Source: Lacrimispora sp. 210928-DFI.3.58
GTDB taxonomy: Bacteria; Bacillota; Clostridia; Lachnospirales; Lachnospiraceae
Direction: 5' to 3'
DNA: 64,000 nucleotides
NCBI RefSeq assembly: GCF_020554865.1
Contig: NZ_JAJCIC010000024.1
Coordinates: 14,633-78,632 of the forward strand
Made by a program: the position numbers and the translations under genes. The notes beneath the pieces were generated by a model. It did no database searches. It was given only the letters and a program-made list of their open reading frames with translations, and was not told where the DNA came from. Below are positions 43,654-52,561 of the stretch, piece by piece. Position 1 is the first letter of the stretch. Each line of letters begins with the position of its first letter.

Positions 43654-44865
43654 ATGGCTAAAGGGAAAAAGCGTCCTGCTGAACTTCCGGAATACGGAAC
43701 AGTGATGATGAAAGGGGTACAGTATTACCGCACCCGGATTACAGATGCAGACGGAAAGAGAGTGGCGATTTACGGGATGACACGCGAAGAATTGTATGAC
43801 CGGGTGGAAGATGCCCAGAAGAAAATCGCGGAAGTGGTTTTCCATAGAGAGAATCCGACCGTGGAAGAGTACTGTGAAAAATGGTTGCTGATGCGGTCTG
43901 GAACGGTAAGAACTAATACGTTGGAAGGATACGCACGGATGGTGAATCGGTACATCGTGGGTCCGATTGGACAGATGTATATGGACGAGGTGACCACAGA
44001 TGACCTGCGGCTGCTGATGGTTCCGTTATCAAAAGGTTCTTCCGGAATGTATGGTCAGCTCAATATGCTGATTAAGAACATTTTTAATTCAGCAGAAGAG
44101 AGCAAGGTGATTAAAGAGAATCCATCCAAAACGATTTGCGCAAGAGGCGGAAAGCCAGCGAAACGGCGCGAGGCTTTGACGGATGAACAGACTGCCATTT
44201 TGCTGGATAGCATTCGTGAGCTTCCACCGTATGTCTTCGTGATGATCGGTTTGTACGCGGGATTGCGTAGAGAAGAGATCCTTGGATTAAAATGGGACTG
44301 CGTATTCCTGGATGAAAAAACGCCGTACATTTCGGTAAGGCGTGCATGGCATGTGGAAGGCGGTGAGCCGGTAGTCAACACGCTATTGAAGACACCGGCA
44401 GCAAAACGAGATGTTCCGATTCCAAAATGCCTGGTAGCCTGTCTCAAGGAAGAAAGGGAAAAATCAGAATCGGAATATGTGATCTCGAATTCGAAGGGAA
44501 CTGTTTTGACGGAAACACAGTTTGTGAGAGTCTGGAAGTACATAACAGTCCGTTCTACTGCAGAACGCTGTTATTACACTTATGTAAATGGACAGTCCAT
44601 CAAGCATAGAATAAAGCCAAGGCTTGGTGAGCATCAGCCGAATAATCCCAAACTGGTGTATACGATGGACTTCAAGGTGACTCCGCACATGCTGCGGCAC
44701 ACCTACATCACCAATCTGATTTACAAAGGTGTTGATCCTAAGACGGTGCAGTATCTGGCAGGCCATGAGAACAGCAAAACGACTATGGACATCTATGCGA
44801 AAGTCAAGTATAATAAACCTGAGGAATTAAGCAGCGTTGTGAATGCTGCATTCGGGCTGCGTTAA
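43654..44865 (+). CDS. int: tyrosine integrase, second of a tandem pair
   Basis: This 403-residue recombinase is collinear with the one upstream and shares long blocks (PTVEEYCEKWLLM, LPPYVFVM.GLYAGLRREEILGL, RHTYITNLI, DPKTVQYLAGHE.SK). Catalytic R, HxLRH, GHE and the MDIYAKVKY tyrosine are all intact. GGAGGAGA precedes ATG 43654. Overall identity looks to be about 55-60 per cent, so this is an old paralogue or a second element's integrase. It is the last gene of the mobile element on this side. Confidence 0.95.
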   Translation: MAKGKKRPAELPEYGTVMMKGVQYYRTRITDADGKRVAIYGMTREELYDRVEDAQKKIAEVVFHRENPTVEEYCEKWLLMRSGTVRTNTLEGYARMVNRYIVGPIGQMYMDEVTTDDLRLLMVPLSKGSSGMYGQLNMLIKNIFNSAEESKVIKENPSKTICARGGKPAKRREALTDEQTAILLDSIRELPPYVFVMIGLYAGLRREEILGLKWDCVFLDEKTPYISVRRAWHVEGGEPVVNTLLKTPAAKRDVPIPKCLVACLKEEREKSESEYVISNSKGTVLTETQFVRVWKYITVRSTAERCYYTYVNGQSIKHRIKPRLGEHQPNNPKLVYTMDFKVTPHMLRHTYITNLIYKGVDPKTVQYLAGHENSKTTMDIYAKVKYNKPEELSSVVNAAFGLR

Positions 44866-45121
44866 ACTGCACCAAAAATTTCGCGATTTCGTGGGTTTAC
44901 CTATGGGTTTACTGAGAGAGGAAAGCCCGAAAAACCGCATGAATACTGGTCTTTTTGGATCAAGGTCAGGTGAGTACGGCTTAAAGGCTGCACGTCGTGC
45001 TCCACAGTTCAGCAAGAGATAATAAATGCTGCTTGCAGGCATTGCTATCTGATGGACGAGGAAGCCTGCTTCCGAGTTTGGCAAGAGACCATTGGTTCTC
45101 GGCAAACAGAATATGGTTATC
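44866..45121. other. gene-free stretch holding the likely right end of the mobile element
   Basis: No gene is visible between the second integrase and the terminator at 45122. Beyond it all genes are conserved chromosomal ones, so the right attachment site should be here. No tRNA gene lies here, so integration is probably intergenic. The left end is outside the window, so the core site cannot be defined. Confidence 0.5.
44893..44912 (+). repeat. direct repeat GGGTTTAC x2 near the element end
   Basis: GGGTTTAC at 44893-44900 and 44905-44912, starts 12 bp apart, 28 bp after the integrase stop. Short closely spaced direct repeats like this often are arm-type binding sites of AP2-domain integrases; alternatively they belong to the core attachment site. 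Confidence 0.4.
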
Positions 45122-45157
45122 AAAAAGCCCATGGATTTGCGTCCAATGGGCTTTTTT
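45122..45157. terminator. bidirectional terminator at the element-chromosome border
   Basis: AAAAAGCCCAT and ATGGGCTTTTTT with an inner TGGA/TCCA extension form a hairpin with A and T runs on both sides. It serves the minus-strand reductase gene (stop at 45203) and would block read-out from the mobile element. Confidence 0.85.
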
Positions 45158-45202
45158 GTGTGTGCCCGGTGGGCGCACGCTTTCTTGTAGGCTTCTCTTT
45201 CT

Positions 45203-45934
45203 CTATATCCATCCCCCATCCATCCCGATCACCTGGCCTGTAAGGTAAGACTCCTTATAGCCCAGATGGTATACGAAGTCAGCCACCTCCTCGGCCCGTC
45301 CCAGCCTTCCGGCGGGGATCTCCTCCACCAGGGAGATGAGCTCGTCCTCCTCCAGCCACTGGTTCATCTCCGTGTCAATGGCGCCGCAGGCCACGGCATT
45401 GACCTGGATGCCTGAGGGGGCAAGTTCCTTTGCAAGAGCTTTTGTGAGGGCATTGATACCGCCTTTGGTGGCAGAGTAGGCAGCTTCGCAGGAAGCTCCC
45501 ACAACGCCCCAGACAGAGGAAATATTGATGATCTTGCCCTGCTTCTGCTGGACCATGTAGGGAATGGCCAGCTTGCAGCAGTTGAAAACAGAGGTCAGGT
45601 TCACATGGAGCATCCGCTCCCAGTCCTCCGATGACATATCCTGTAAAAGGCCGATGTAGGAGATACCGGCATTGTTCACCAGCACATCTACGCCGCCGAA
45701 TTGTTTTCTGATCCTTTCAAACAGCTCTTCACAGCATGTCATATCTCCCATATCACCCAGATAAGCCAGACAGGGAACCTGAAAGGACTCGATCTCCTTT
45801 TTGGTCTGAAGAAGCCTGTCCTCGCTGCGGATGCAGCTGATGGCTACATTATACCCCTTTTTGGCGAATTTCACTGCAATGGCTTTTCCGATCCCACGGG
45901 ATGCTCCGGTTACAAGTACGGTCTTTCTTGACAT
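45203..45934 (-). CDS. short-chain dehydrogenase/reductase (FabG-like)
   Basis: This 243-residue protein has the SDR cofactor motif TGASRGIG (residues about 8-15), NNAG, the catalytic Ser in INISSVWG, and YSATK (YxxxK). It resembles 3-oxoacyl-ACP reductases; in Firmicutes a FabG paralogue (YmfI) acts in elongation factor P modification, and this lone gene could be that or another NADPH-dependent reductase. ATG 45934 follows AAGGAA by nine bases. It is the first conserved chromosomal gene beyond the mobile element and is divergent from trxB. Confidence 0.85.
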   Translation of the reverse strand: MSRKTVLVTGASRGIGKAIAVKFAKKGYNVAISCIRSEDRLLQTKKEIESFQVPCLAYLGDMGDMTCCEELFERIRKQFGGVDVLVNNAGISYIGLLQDMSSEDWERMLHVNLTSVFNCCKLAIPYMVQQKQGKIINISSVWGVVGASCEAAYSATKGGINALTKALAKELAPSGIQVNAVACGAIDTEMNQWLEEDELISLVEEIPAGRLGRAEEVADFVYHLGYKESYLTGQVIGMDGGWI

Positions 45935-45986
45935 GTATAGCACTTCCTTTCTGTGTGATGTTATGATGCTTCTATGGGATGTCTAT

Positions 45987-46016
45987 ATTCTAGCACAGCC
46001 GGACAGAGAATTGTAA
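45987..46016 (-). promoter_or_regulatory. putative promoter of the reductase gene
   Basis: On the minus strand TTACAA, an 18-base spacer and TAGAAT, ending about 50 bp before the reductase start. Spacer is one base over optimum. Confidence 0.4.
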
Positions 46017-46025
46017 GAAAATAAA

Positions 46026-46063
46026 TTGTAATATAAGAATCAATTGTGATATAATGATTACAA
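46026..46063 (+). promoter_or_regulatory. trxB promoter with a PerR-box-like operator
   Basis: TTGTAA (46026-46031), 18 bases, TATAAT (46050-46055). The 15 bases 46049-46063 match the PerR consensus TTATAATNATTATAA at 12 of the 14 defined positions and overlap the -10 box. PerR represses peroxide-defence genes in Firmicutes; control of thioredoxin reductase by it would be sensible, but is inferred from this match alone. Confidence 0.5.
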
Positions 46064-46123
46064 TTCGTTTAAAATATGTTATGAAAAGCTTAAACGTAGA
46101 ATCTCACAGAAAGTTGGATAAAT

Positions 46124-47047
46124 ATGACCCATATATACGATTTGATTATTATTGGTTCCGGCCCTGCCGGCCTTTCCGCAGCTATTTATGCCCAGCGCGC
46201 CCGTCTGGATACCCTTGTGATCGAAAAAGCCATGGTGAGCGGCGGCCAGGTCCTGACTACCTATGAGGTGGATAACTACCCGGGCCTTCCGGGAATCGGT
46301 GGATATGACCTGGGACTGAAGCTTCGGGAGCATGCTGATAAGCTGGGAGCCCGGTTTGCAGAGGATGAAGTGCAGTCTGTGGAGGACAAAGGTCCTGGTC
46401 AGACAAAGGTGGTCCATGGCTTTGGGGGAACCTATGAAGCCAAAGCCCTGATACTGGCAACAGGAGCCATCCACAGAAAGCTGGGGATTCCAGGTGAAGA
46501 GACTTTGGCCGGAGCCGGCGTTTCTTACTGCGCCACCTGTGACGGAGCCTTTTTCCGCAACAAGGTGACAGCTGTGATTGGCGGAGGAGATGTGGCTGTG
46601 GAGGATGCGATCTTTTTAGCCCGCATGTGCAGCAAGGTCTATGTCATCCACCGCAGAGATGAGCTGAGGGCAGCAAAGAGCCTTCAGGAAAGCCTGTTTG
46701 CTCTGGACAACGTGGAGATCGTCTGGGATACGGTAGCCGATGCTGTCTGCGGCGAGGGAATGGTAAACGGCCTGGAGGTTACCAATGTAAAAACAGGAGA
46801 AAAGAGAAAACTGGAAGTACAGGGCGTCTTTATTGCAGTGGGCATTTCCCCGGAGAGCAAGCCCTTTGAAGGCCTTGCAGAGATGGAGCACGGATATATC
46901 AAGGCAGGAGAAGACGGAGTTACCTCAGCTGAAGGCATTTTTGCAGCAGGTGATGTGAGGACGAAGCAGCTGCGTCAGATCATTACAGCAGCAGCGGACG
47001 GAGCCAATGCAGTCACCAGTGCAGAGCGCTTCCTGAGCAGAGGCTAG
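46124..47047 (+). CDS. trxB: thioredoxin reductase
   Basis: This 307-residue flavoenzyme transfers electrons from NADPH through FAD to thioredoxin. It shows the N-terminal FAD motif GSGPAGLSAA (about 11-20), the redox-active CATC (C136, C139), the NADPH-binding GGGDVAVEDA (about 153-162), the RR pair in HRRDELRA, and the C-terminal GIFAAGDVR FAD motif. Length is standard. The ribosome site is weak. A possible PerR-type operator lies in its promoter. The gene is followed closely (16 bp) by the NlpC/P60 gene. Confidence 0.95.
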   Translation: MTHIYDLIIIGSGPAGLSAAIYAQRARLDTLVIEKAMVSGGQVLTTYEVDNYPGLPGIGGYDLGLKLREHADKLGARFAEDEVQSVEDKGPGQTKVVHGFGGTYEAKALILATGAIHRKLGIPGEETLAGAGVSYCATCDGAFFRNKVTAVIGGGDVAVEDAIFLARMCSKVYVIHRRDELRAAKSLQESLFALDNVEIVWDTVADAVCGEGMVNGLEVTNVKTGEKRKLEVQGVFIAVGISPESKPFEGLAEMEHGYIKAGEDGVTSAEGIFAAGDVRTKQLRQIITAAADGANAVTSAERFLSRG

Positions 47048-47063
47048 GAGGGACCAGATTCGG

Positions 47064-48626
47064 ATGAACAATTGGCAAAAAATACTGATGCTGGGCGCAA
47101 TGTGCAGCTGCGCCTGGTCTATACCGGCAGCAGCATCTACCAATCTGGAAACAGGATCCTCCCTGGCAGGTATTTCCGTGGCGCTGAACAATTATTATGC
47201 AGGGACTACGGAACCGGAACAGAAGCTGGCAGATTCTTATCGGGATATGGAAAACCAGGCTGCGGCTTCCGGCAGCAGCGGTGGTGCGGCTGCCGGAAGC
47301 GGACAGTCTGCCGGTGGCCGGAGCGGAGAGAACAGCCAGGGCGCGGGAAACAGCGCACAGGCTGCCCAGGGTGGTTCCGGCGGCGGACAGGCCGTAGCAC
47401 AGAAGCCCAAGACATCGGCCTATGACAATATTGCTGTGTCAAAGGTGAGCGGATCCGTCAATATCCGTACCGAGGCAAACACGAACAGCAATGTCACAGG
47501 CAAGATATACAATGACTGCGCAGCCACCATCCTTGACACGGTGGAGGGCGAAGGCGGAAAGTGGTATAAGATACAGTCCGGCTCTGTTACCGGCTACATA
47601 AAGGCAGAATACTTTGTCACAGGCGAAAAGGCAGAGGCAAAAGCAAAGAAAGTGGGTACGACCTACGGAACGGTTGTGGATACGCCCAGCCTGCGGCTGA
47701 GAGAGAATCCGGACCTCACCAGCAAGACACTGACCCTGTTAGCCGAGGGCGCCCATTATACGGTGCTGGAGGAGCAGGGGGACTTCCTGAAGGTGGCAGT
47801 GGATACAGACCTGGAAGGCTATGTATTCAAGGACTATATGAAGACCAATGTGGAGTTCAAAAAGGCCGTTTCCCTGGAAGAGGAGCAGGCAAAGGAAGCT
47901 GCAGATGCCAAGCGCAAGGAAGAAGCAGAAAAGGCCCTGAAGGAGCTGGAGGAGGCAAAGAAGGCTCAGGCAGCCAAGAAGACTACGGCAGCCACCACAG
48001 CTGCAGAGAAAAAGACAGAGGCAGCTACCACAGCATCCACAAAGGCGGCCAATACGGAAGCAGTGATCCAGACCATCGCTGCAAATCCGGAAAACGGAAA
48101 CAGCGCTACAGTGGCAGCTCCCCAGACAGAGGGGGCGACAGAAAAGCCAACAGAGAAGCCGACAGAAAAGGAAACCGTGCAGATCACAGAAAAACCGACA
48201 GAGAACAATTCCAAGGGTCCCGGCAGCCCGGATTCCGGCTCCGGCAATTCCTCTGAGGTCACAGCAGCCACCAGAAATGCCATTGTGGCTTATGCAAAGC
48301 AGTTCCTGGGCAATCCCTATGTCTATGGCGGGACGAGCCTTACAAATGGCGCAGACTGCTCCGGCTTTGTTATGAGCGTATACTCACACTTTGGGATCAG
48401 TACAGGACGAAGCTCCAGAGACCAGGCAGCCAAAGGAAAGGCCATCCCTGTCAGCGATGTGAAGCCGGGAGACCTGCTGTTCTACGCAAGCGGCAACTAT
48501 ATCAACCACGTGGGCATTTATATCGGCGGCGGACAGATCATTCATGCCAGCACGCCGGCAACAGGCATCTGCTATGCTCCGTCTAATTACAGGACACCGT
48601 GTAAGGCAGTGACCTTCCTGGATTGA
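47064..48626 (+). CDS. secreted SH3b-NlpC/P60 cell-wall hydrolase
   Basis: This 520-residue protein starts with a signal peptide (positive N-terminus, hydrophobic core 7-19, AAA cleavage region). A Gly/Ser/Ala-rich linker follows, then two SH3b domains (about 125-190 and 192-258), a long Lys/Glu/Ala then Thr/Pro-rich linker (270-400) and a C-terminal NlpC/P60 domain with catalytic C432 in GADCSGFV, H482 in NHVGIY and H494. It should cut peptidoglycan stem peptides outside the cell. ATG 47064 follows AGGAGGGA, 16 bp after trxB. Confidence 0.92.
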   Translation: MNNWQKILMLGAMCSCAWSIPAAASTNLETGSSLAGISVALNNYYAGTTEPEQKLADSYRDMENQAAASGSSGGAAAGSGQSAGGRSGENSQGAGNSAQAAQGGSGGGQAVAQKPKTSAYDNIAVSKVSGSVNIRTEANTNSNVTGKIYNDCAATILDTVEGEGGKWYKIQSGSVTGYIKAEYFVTGEKAEAKAKKVGTTYGTVVDTPSLRLRENPDLTSKTLTLLAEGAHYTVLEEQGDFLKVAVDTDLEGYVFKDYMKTNVEFKKAVSLEEEQAKEAADAKRKEEAEKALKELEEAKKAQAAKKTTAATTAAEKKTEAATTASTKAANTEAVIQTIAANPENGNSATVAAPQTEGATEKPTEKPTEKETVQITEKPTENNSKGPGSPDSGSGNSSEVTAATRNAIVAYAKQFLGNPYVYGGTSLTNGADCSGFVMSVYSHFGISTGRSSRDQAAKGKAIPVSDVKPGDLLFYASGNYINHVGIYIGGGQIIHASTPATGICYAPSNYRTPCKAVTFLD

Positions 48627-48688
48627 CCATAATGGCCTTACGGGCAGCAGAACCTGTTAAATCCATGAAAAGCATCAAAAGCATCAAA

Positions 48689-48718
48689 AAGCCTGCAGCC
48701 GATTCCGGCTGCAGGCTT
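48689..48718. terminator. bidirectional terminator between the hydrolase gene and hpf
   Basis: AAGCCTGCAGCCG and CGGCTGCAGGCTT form a perfect 13-bp stem with an ATTC loop between two convergent genes, preceded by an A run, which suits both strands. Confidence 0.85.
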
Positions 48719-48731
48719 GTCTTATCTTTTA

Positions 48732-49262
48732 TTAAAATTCCGGTTCGATCAGTCCGTAAGTGCCATTCTTGCGCTTATAAACCACATTGACCTGATCTGT
48801 CTCCGAGTTGAGGAATACGTAGAAATTGTGTCCCAGCATCTCCATCTGGAGGCAGGCTTCCTCAGGGATCGTTGGCTTGATTGCGAATTTCTTTGTTTTT
48901 ACGATCTGGATCTCATCATCCTGCACCTCATCCTCTTCCTCGATAAAAGCCTGGGAGAAGGAGATGGCAGCTTGCTTCTTGTCGATCAATTTTTTTCTAT
49001 ATCTGCGGATCTGGCGTTCAATGACCTCCTCTACCAGATCAATGGATACATACATATCGGTGCTGGACTCCTCAGCACGAATGGTATTGCCCTTGACAGG
49101 AATTGTTACCTCGATCTTCTGCCTGTCCTTCTGGGCGCTCATAGCTACAATTACTTCGGTTTCGGGAGTGAAGAAATGTTCCAGCTTGCCGATCTTCTTT
49201 TCAACGGCTGCTCTTAAACCTGGAGTTACCTCGATGTTTCGTCCTGTGATAGTATAACGCAT
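48732..49262 (-). CDS. hpf: ribosome hibernation promoting factor, long form
   Basis: This 176-residue protein has the N-terminal S30AE/YfiA ribosome-binding domain (about 1-100, starting MRYTITGRNIEVTPGLRAAVEKK) and the C-terminal dimerisation domain (about 120-176, with IPEEACLQMEMLGHNFYVFLN). Long HPF binds 30S subunits and pairs ribosomes into inactive 100S dimers in stationary phase. The promoter at 49293-49321 and an AAGGAG ribosome site precede it on the minus strand. It is divergent from secA. Confidence 0.95.
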   Translation of the reverse strand: MRYTITGRNIEVTPGLRAAVEKKIGKLEHFFTPETEVIVAMSAQKDRQKIEVTIPVKGNTIRAEESSTDMYVSIDLVEEVIERQIRRYRKKLIDKKQAAISFSQAFIEEEDEVQDDEIQIVKTKKFAIKPTIPEEACLQMEMLGHNFYVFLNSETDQVNVVYKRKNGTYGLIEPEF

Positions 49263-49292
49263 ATAATCAACTCCTTTTCTTGAGATGAGCTT

Positions 49293-49321
49293 ATTATACC
49301 ATATTTATTGTAAAATTACAA
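49293..49321 (-). promoter_or_regulatory. hpf promoter
   Basis: On the minus strand TTGTAA, 17-base spacer and TATAAT, ending 30 bp before the hpf start codon. Confidence 0.7.
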
Positions 49322-49537
49322 CGAAAACAAGAAAATTGCCAAACAATTTATATTAATTTTTTATAAAAAATTGCCATTATATATACATATTTGAGAGTGA
49401 CTGTTAATAATATCTTTTAGGAAATGTCAAGAGAAATTCCTGTTTTTTCTTCCGTAATTCCAAAGTTTATCAGAAATTCACAAAAATAAAATTTTTGTCA
49501 GGAAGGGGAGAAGTTTTATGTAAAAGACTTATAAACT

Positions 49538-49710
49538 TGTGGATAATGTGGATAAATCGGTGTATAACTAAAAATTGCCGTAAAATGGACAAACTTGGAT
49601 GTGGATAACTTTGTGGGCAATGTGTATAAACCTCTGTGGATAATGTGGATGTGTAAAAAATCGAACACATTTTTTGTGCAACCTGCTTAGTTGACAATAA
49701 GTGTGGACAA
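49538..49710 (-). repeat. cluster of DnaA-box sequences between hpf and secA
   Basis: Read on the plus strand, TGTGGATAA (minus-strand TTATCCACA, the consensus DnaA box) occurs perfectly at 49538-49546, 49547-49555, 49600-49608 and 49635-49643. Single-mismatch copies are TGTGTATAA (49621-49629) and TGTGGACAA (49702-49710). Weaker copies lie at 49559, 49612 and 49644. All point the same way, and two pairs abut with no spacer. The rest of the 680-bp gap is very AT-rich (49310-49500). dnaA and dnaN are absent, so this is more likely a DnaA-titration or regulatory cluster than oriC. Confidence 0.75.
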
Positions 49711-49733
49711 AATGTTAATTTTTTATTAACTCG

Positions 49734-49762
49734 TTGAATTAATGACCTTCAAGTGCTACAAT
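49734..49762 (+). promoter_or_regulatory. secA promoter
   Basis: TTGAAT, 17-base spacer, TACAAT, immediately downstream of the DnaA-box cluster and about 180 bp before secA, leaving a long leader (49770-49942) without recognisable riboswitch features. Confidence 0.55.
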
Positions 49763-49942
49763 AAATAAGATTGTACCATGTTTTTTCAGACATAGTACCC
49801 ATCGGCGGCGCTGAAAAAATGGCGGCAGGATAAGAAGAATAGACTGGAACCGGCAGACAGATAATAAAAGCAAAGGCTGCCTGGAGAGCACCGGCGGAAA
49901 TGTGATTTTATTTATATAAGGAAGAAGTTAGGAGAGTATACC

Positions 49943-52516
49943 ATGAACGTATTTGAAAAAGTGTTCGGGACTCACAGCGAAAGAGAACTGAAGATGATAC
50001 GGCCGATCGTGGCAAAGATCGAGAGCCTGCGGGATGAGATGTCGGCTAAATCAGATGAAGAGCTGCGCGACCAGACCAGGATTTTTAAGGAAAGACTGGC
50101 AAATGGTGAGACTCTGGACGATATATTGCCGGAGGCATTTGCCACTGTACGTGAGGCAGCCAAGAGAACACTGAACATGGAGCATTTCCCAGTACAGCTG
50201 ATCGGCGGCATTGTGCTCCACCAGGGCCGTATTGCAGAGATGCGTACAGGTGAAGGTAAGACACTGGTCTCCACCTGTCCGGCTTATCTGAATGCCCTTC
50301 GCGGAAAAGGCGTGCAGATCGTTACAGTCAATGACTATCTGGCAAAGCGTGATGCTGAGTGGATGGGACAGGTACACCGCTTCCTGGGACTGACAGTAGG
50401 CGTTGTATTAAATGAGATGACAAGCGAGCAGCGCAAGGAGGCATATGCCTGTGATATTACCTATGTTACCAACAATGAGCTGGGCTTTGACTACCTGCGT
50501 GACAATATGGCGATCTATAAGGAGCAGCTGGTGCTCCGTGATCTTGATTACTGCATCATCGATGAGGTGGACTCTGTCCTGATCGATGAGGCCAGAACGC
50601 CTCTGATCATTTCCGGTCAGAGCGGAAAGTCAACAAAGCTTTATGAGGTCTGCGATATCCTGGCGCGTCAGCTGGAGCGCGGTACGGTCTCAAAGGAATT
50701 TTCCAAGATCGATGCCATTATGGGTGAGGAGATCGAGGAGACCGGGGACTTCGTTGTTGATGAAAAGGATAAGGTTGTAAACCTGACAGAGCAGGGTGTA
50801 AAGAAGGTGGAGGAATTCTTCCACATCGAGAACCTGGCAGACCCGGAGAACCTGGAGATCCAGCACAACATCATCCTGGCCTTAAGAGCCAATAACCTGA
50901 TGTTCAGGGATAAGGACTATGTGGTAAAGGATGACGAGGTCCTGATCGTAGACGAGTTTACAGGACGTATCATGCCGGGACGCCGTTATTCCGACGGCCT
51001 TCACCAGGCCATTGAGGCAAAGGAGCATGTAAATGTGCGCCGTGAGAGCCGCACCCTTGCGACCATCACCTTCCAGAATTTCTTCAACAAGTTCAACAAG
51101 AAGGCTGGTATGACAGGTACTGCTCTGACAGAGGAGAAGGAGTTCCGCAACATTTACGGAATGGATGTTATTGCCATCCCGACCAACCGTCCAATGATCC
51201 GTAAGGATCTGGAGGATGCTGTATACAAGACAAAGAAGGAAAAATTCAAAGCTGTTGTAGATGAGGTGGAGAGAGCCCATGAAAAGGGACAGCCGGTGCT
51301 GGTAGGCACCATTGCCATCGAGACCTCAGAGCTTTTAAGCAAGATGCTCACAAGGAGAGGCATCCAGCACAAGGTGTTGAATGCGAAGTTCCATGAGCTG
51401 GAGGCTGAGATCGTTGCAGATGCAGGTATCCACGGCTCTGTCACCATTGCCACCAACATGGCTGGACGTGGTACAGATATCAAGCTGGACGCAGAGTCTA
51501 AGGAACTGGGCGGCTTAAAGATCATCGGCACAGAGCGCCATGAGTCCCGCCGTATTGATAACCAGCTGCGCGGACGTTCCGGACGTCAGGGAGATCCCGG
51601 TGAGTCCCGCTTCTATCTGTCCTTAGAGGACGACCTGTTAAGGCTCTTTGGCTCAGATCGGCTGATGTCCATGTTTGAGGCTATGGGCGTGCCGGAGGGC
51701 GAGCAGATCGAGCACAAGATGCTGACAAATGCCATCGAGAAGGCCCAGATGAAGATCGAAGGCAACAACTACGGCATCCGTGAGCAGCTGCTGAAATTTG
51801 ACGAAGTGAATAACGAACAGCGTGAGGTCATTTACGCAGAGCGCCGCAAGGTACTGGATGGCGACAACATGCGTGACCTGGTGCTGAAGATGATCACGGA
51901 TATTGTGGAAAATGCAGTGGATATGTCCATTTCCGATGACCAGACTGCGGACAAGTGGGAATTAAAGGAGCTTAACAGCCTGCTGCTTCCGATCATCCCC
52001 TTAAAGCCGATCGTCCTGACAGATGAGCAGAAGAAGTCCATGAAGAAGAACGAACTGAAGCACAATCTGAAGGAAGAGGCTATTAAGCTTTACGAGACAA
52101 AGGAGGCAGAGTTCCCTGAGACAGAGCAGATCCGTGAGATCGAGCGCGTTGTCCTTCTGAAGGTCATTGACAATAAATGGATGGCTCATCTGGATGATAT
52201 GGATGCCCTGAGAGAGAGCATCGGACTCCAGGCCTATGGCCAGAAGGATCCGGTGGTAGAGTACAAGATGCAGGGCTATGACATGTACGAGGCCATGATG
52301 GCATCCATCCAGGAGGAGACCGTACGTATCCTCTTCCACATCCGCGTAGAGCAGAAGGTAGAGCGTGAGCCGGCGGCAAAGGTGACAGGCACCAACAAGG
52401 ATACCTCCCTTGCCAGCGCTCCGAAGAAGCGTGTGGAACAGAAGATCTATCCGAATGATCCATGCCCCTGCGGTTCCGGCAAGAAATACAAGCAGTGCTG
52501 TGGAAGAATCAAATAA
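49943..52516 (+). CDS. secA: preprotein translocase ATPase SecA
   Basis: This 857-residue motor drives secreted proteins through SecYEG. Visible motifs: Walker A MRTGEGKT (about 100-107), [19 protein letters not shown], the helicase-like motifs [10 protein letters not shown] and [18 protein letters not shown], and a C-terminal zinc site [13 protein letters not shown] (SEC-C), which binds ribosomes or SecB-like partners. The start is ATG 49943 behind TTAGGAGAG. The order hpf-secA-prfB is common in Firmicutes. Confidence 0.98.
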   Translation: MNVFEKVFGTHSERELKMIRPIVAKIESLRDEMSAKSDEELRDQTRIFKERLANGETLDDILPEAFATVREAAKRTLNMEHFPVQLIGGIVLHQGRIAEMRTGEGKTLVSTCPAYLNALRGKGVQIVTVNDYLAKRDAEWMGQVHRFLGLTVGVVLNEMTSEQRKEAYACDITYVTNNELGFDYLRDNMAIYKEQLVLRDLDYCIIDEVDSVLIDEARTPLIISGQSGKSTKLYEVCDILARQLERGTVSKEFSKIDAIMGEEIEETGDFVVDEKDKVVNLTEQGVKKVEEFFHIENLADPENLEIQHNIILALRANNLMFRDKDYVVKDDEVLIVDEFTGRIMPGRRYSDGLHQAIEAKEHVNVRRESRTLATITFQNFFNKFNKKAGMTGTALTEEKEFRNIYGMDVIAIPTNRPMIRKDLEDAVYKTKKEKFKAVVDEVERAHEKGQPVLVGTIAIETSELLSKMLTRRGIQHKVLNAKFHELEAEIVADAGIHGSVTIATNMAGRGTDIKLDAESKELGGLKIIGTERHESRRIDNQLRGRSGRQGDPGESRFYLSLEDDLLRLFGSDRLMSMFEAMGVPEGEQIEHKMLTNAIEKAQMKIEGNNYGIREQLLKFDEVNNEQREVIYAERRKVLDGDNMRDLVLKMITDIVENAVDMSISDDQTADKWELKELNSLLLPIIPLKPIVLTDEQKKSMKKNELKHNLKEEAIKLYETKEAEFPETEQIREIERVVLLKVIDNKWMAHLDDMDALRESIGLQAYGQKDPVVEYKMQGYDMYEAMMASIQEETVRILFHIRVEQKVEREPAAKVTGTNKDTSLASAPKKRVEQKIYPNDPCPCGSGKKYKQCCGRIK

Positions 52517-52561
52517 ATGACGCCGGAGAATAAAAATATAAAAAAGAAAGCGGGTGAAGCT

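Noticed and set aside
47966..48283. Hydrophobic minus-strand frame opposite the NlpC/P60 gene linker
   Set aside because: It is the reverse complement of a Lys/Thr/Glu/Pro-rich repeat linker, which always gives a hydrophobic-looking shadow.
49538..49710. Calling the DnaA-box cluster the chromosomal origin oriC
   Set aside because: dnaA, dnaN, rpmH and gyrase genes are absent; the flanking order hpf-secA-prfB is a normal internal locus. Kept as a finding but not annotated as oriC.
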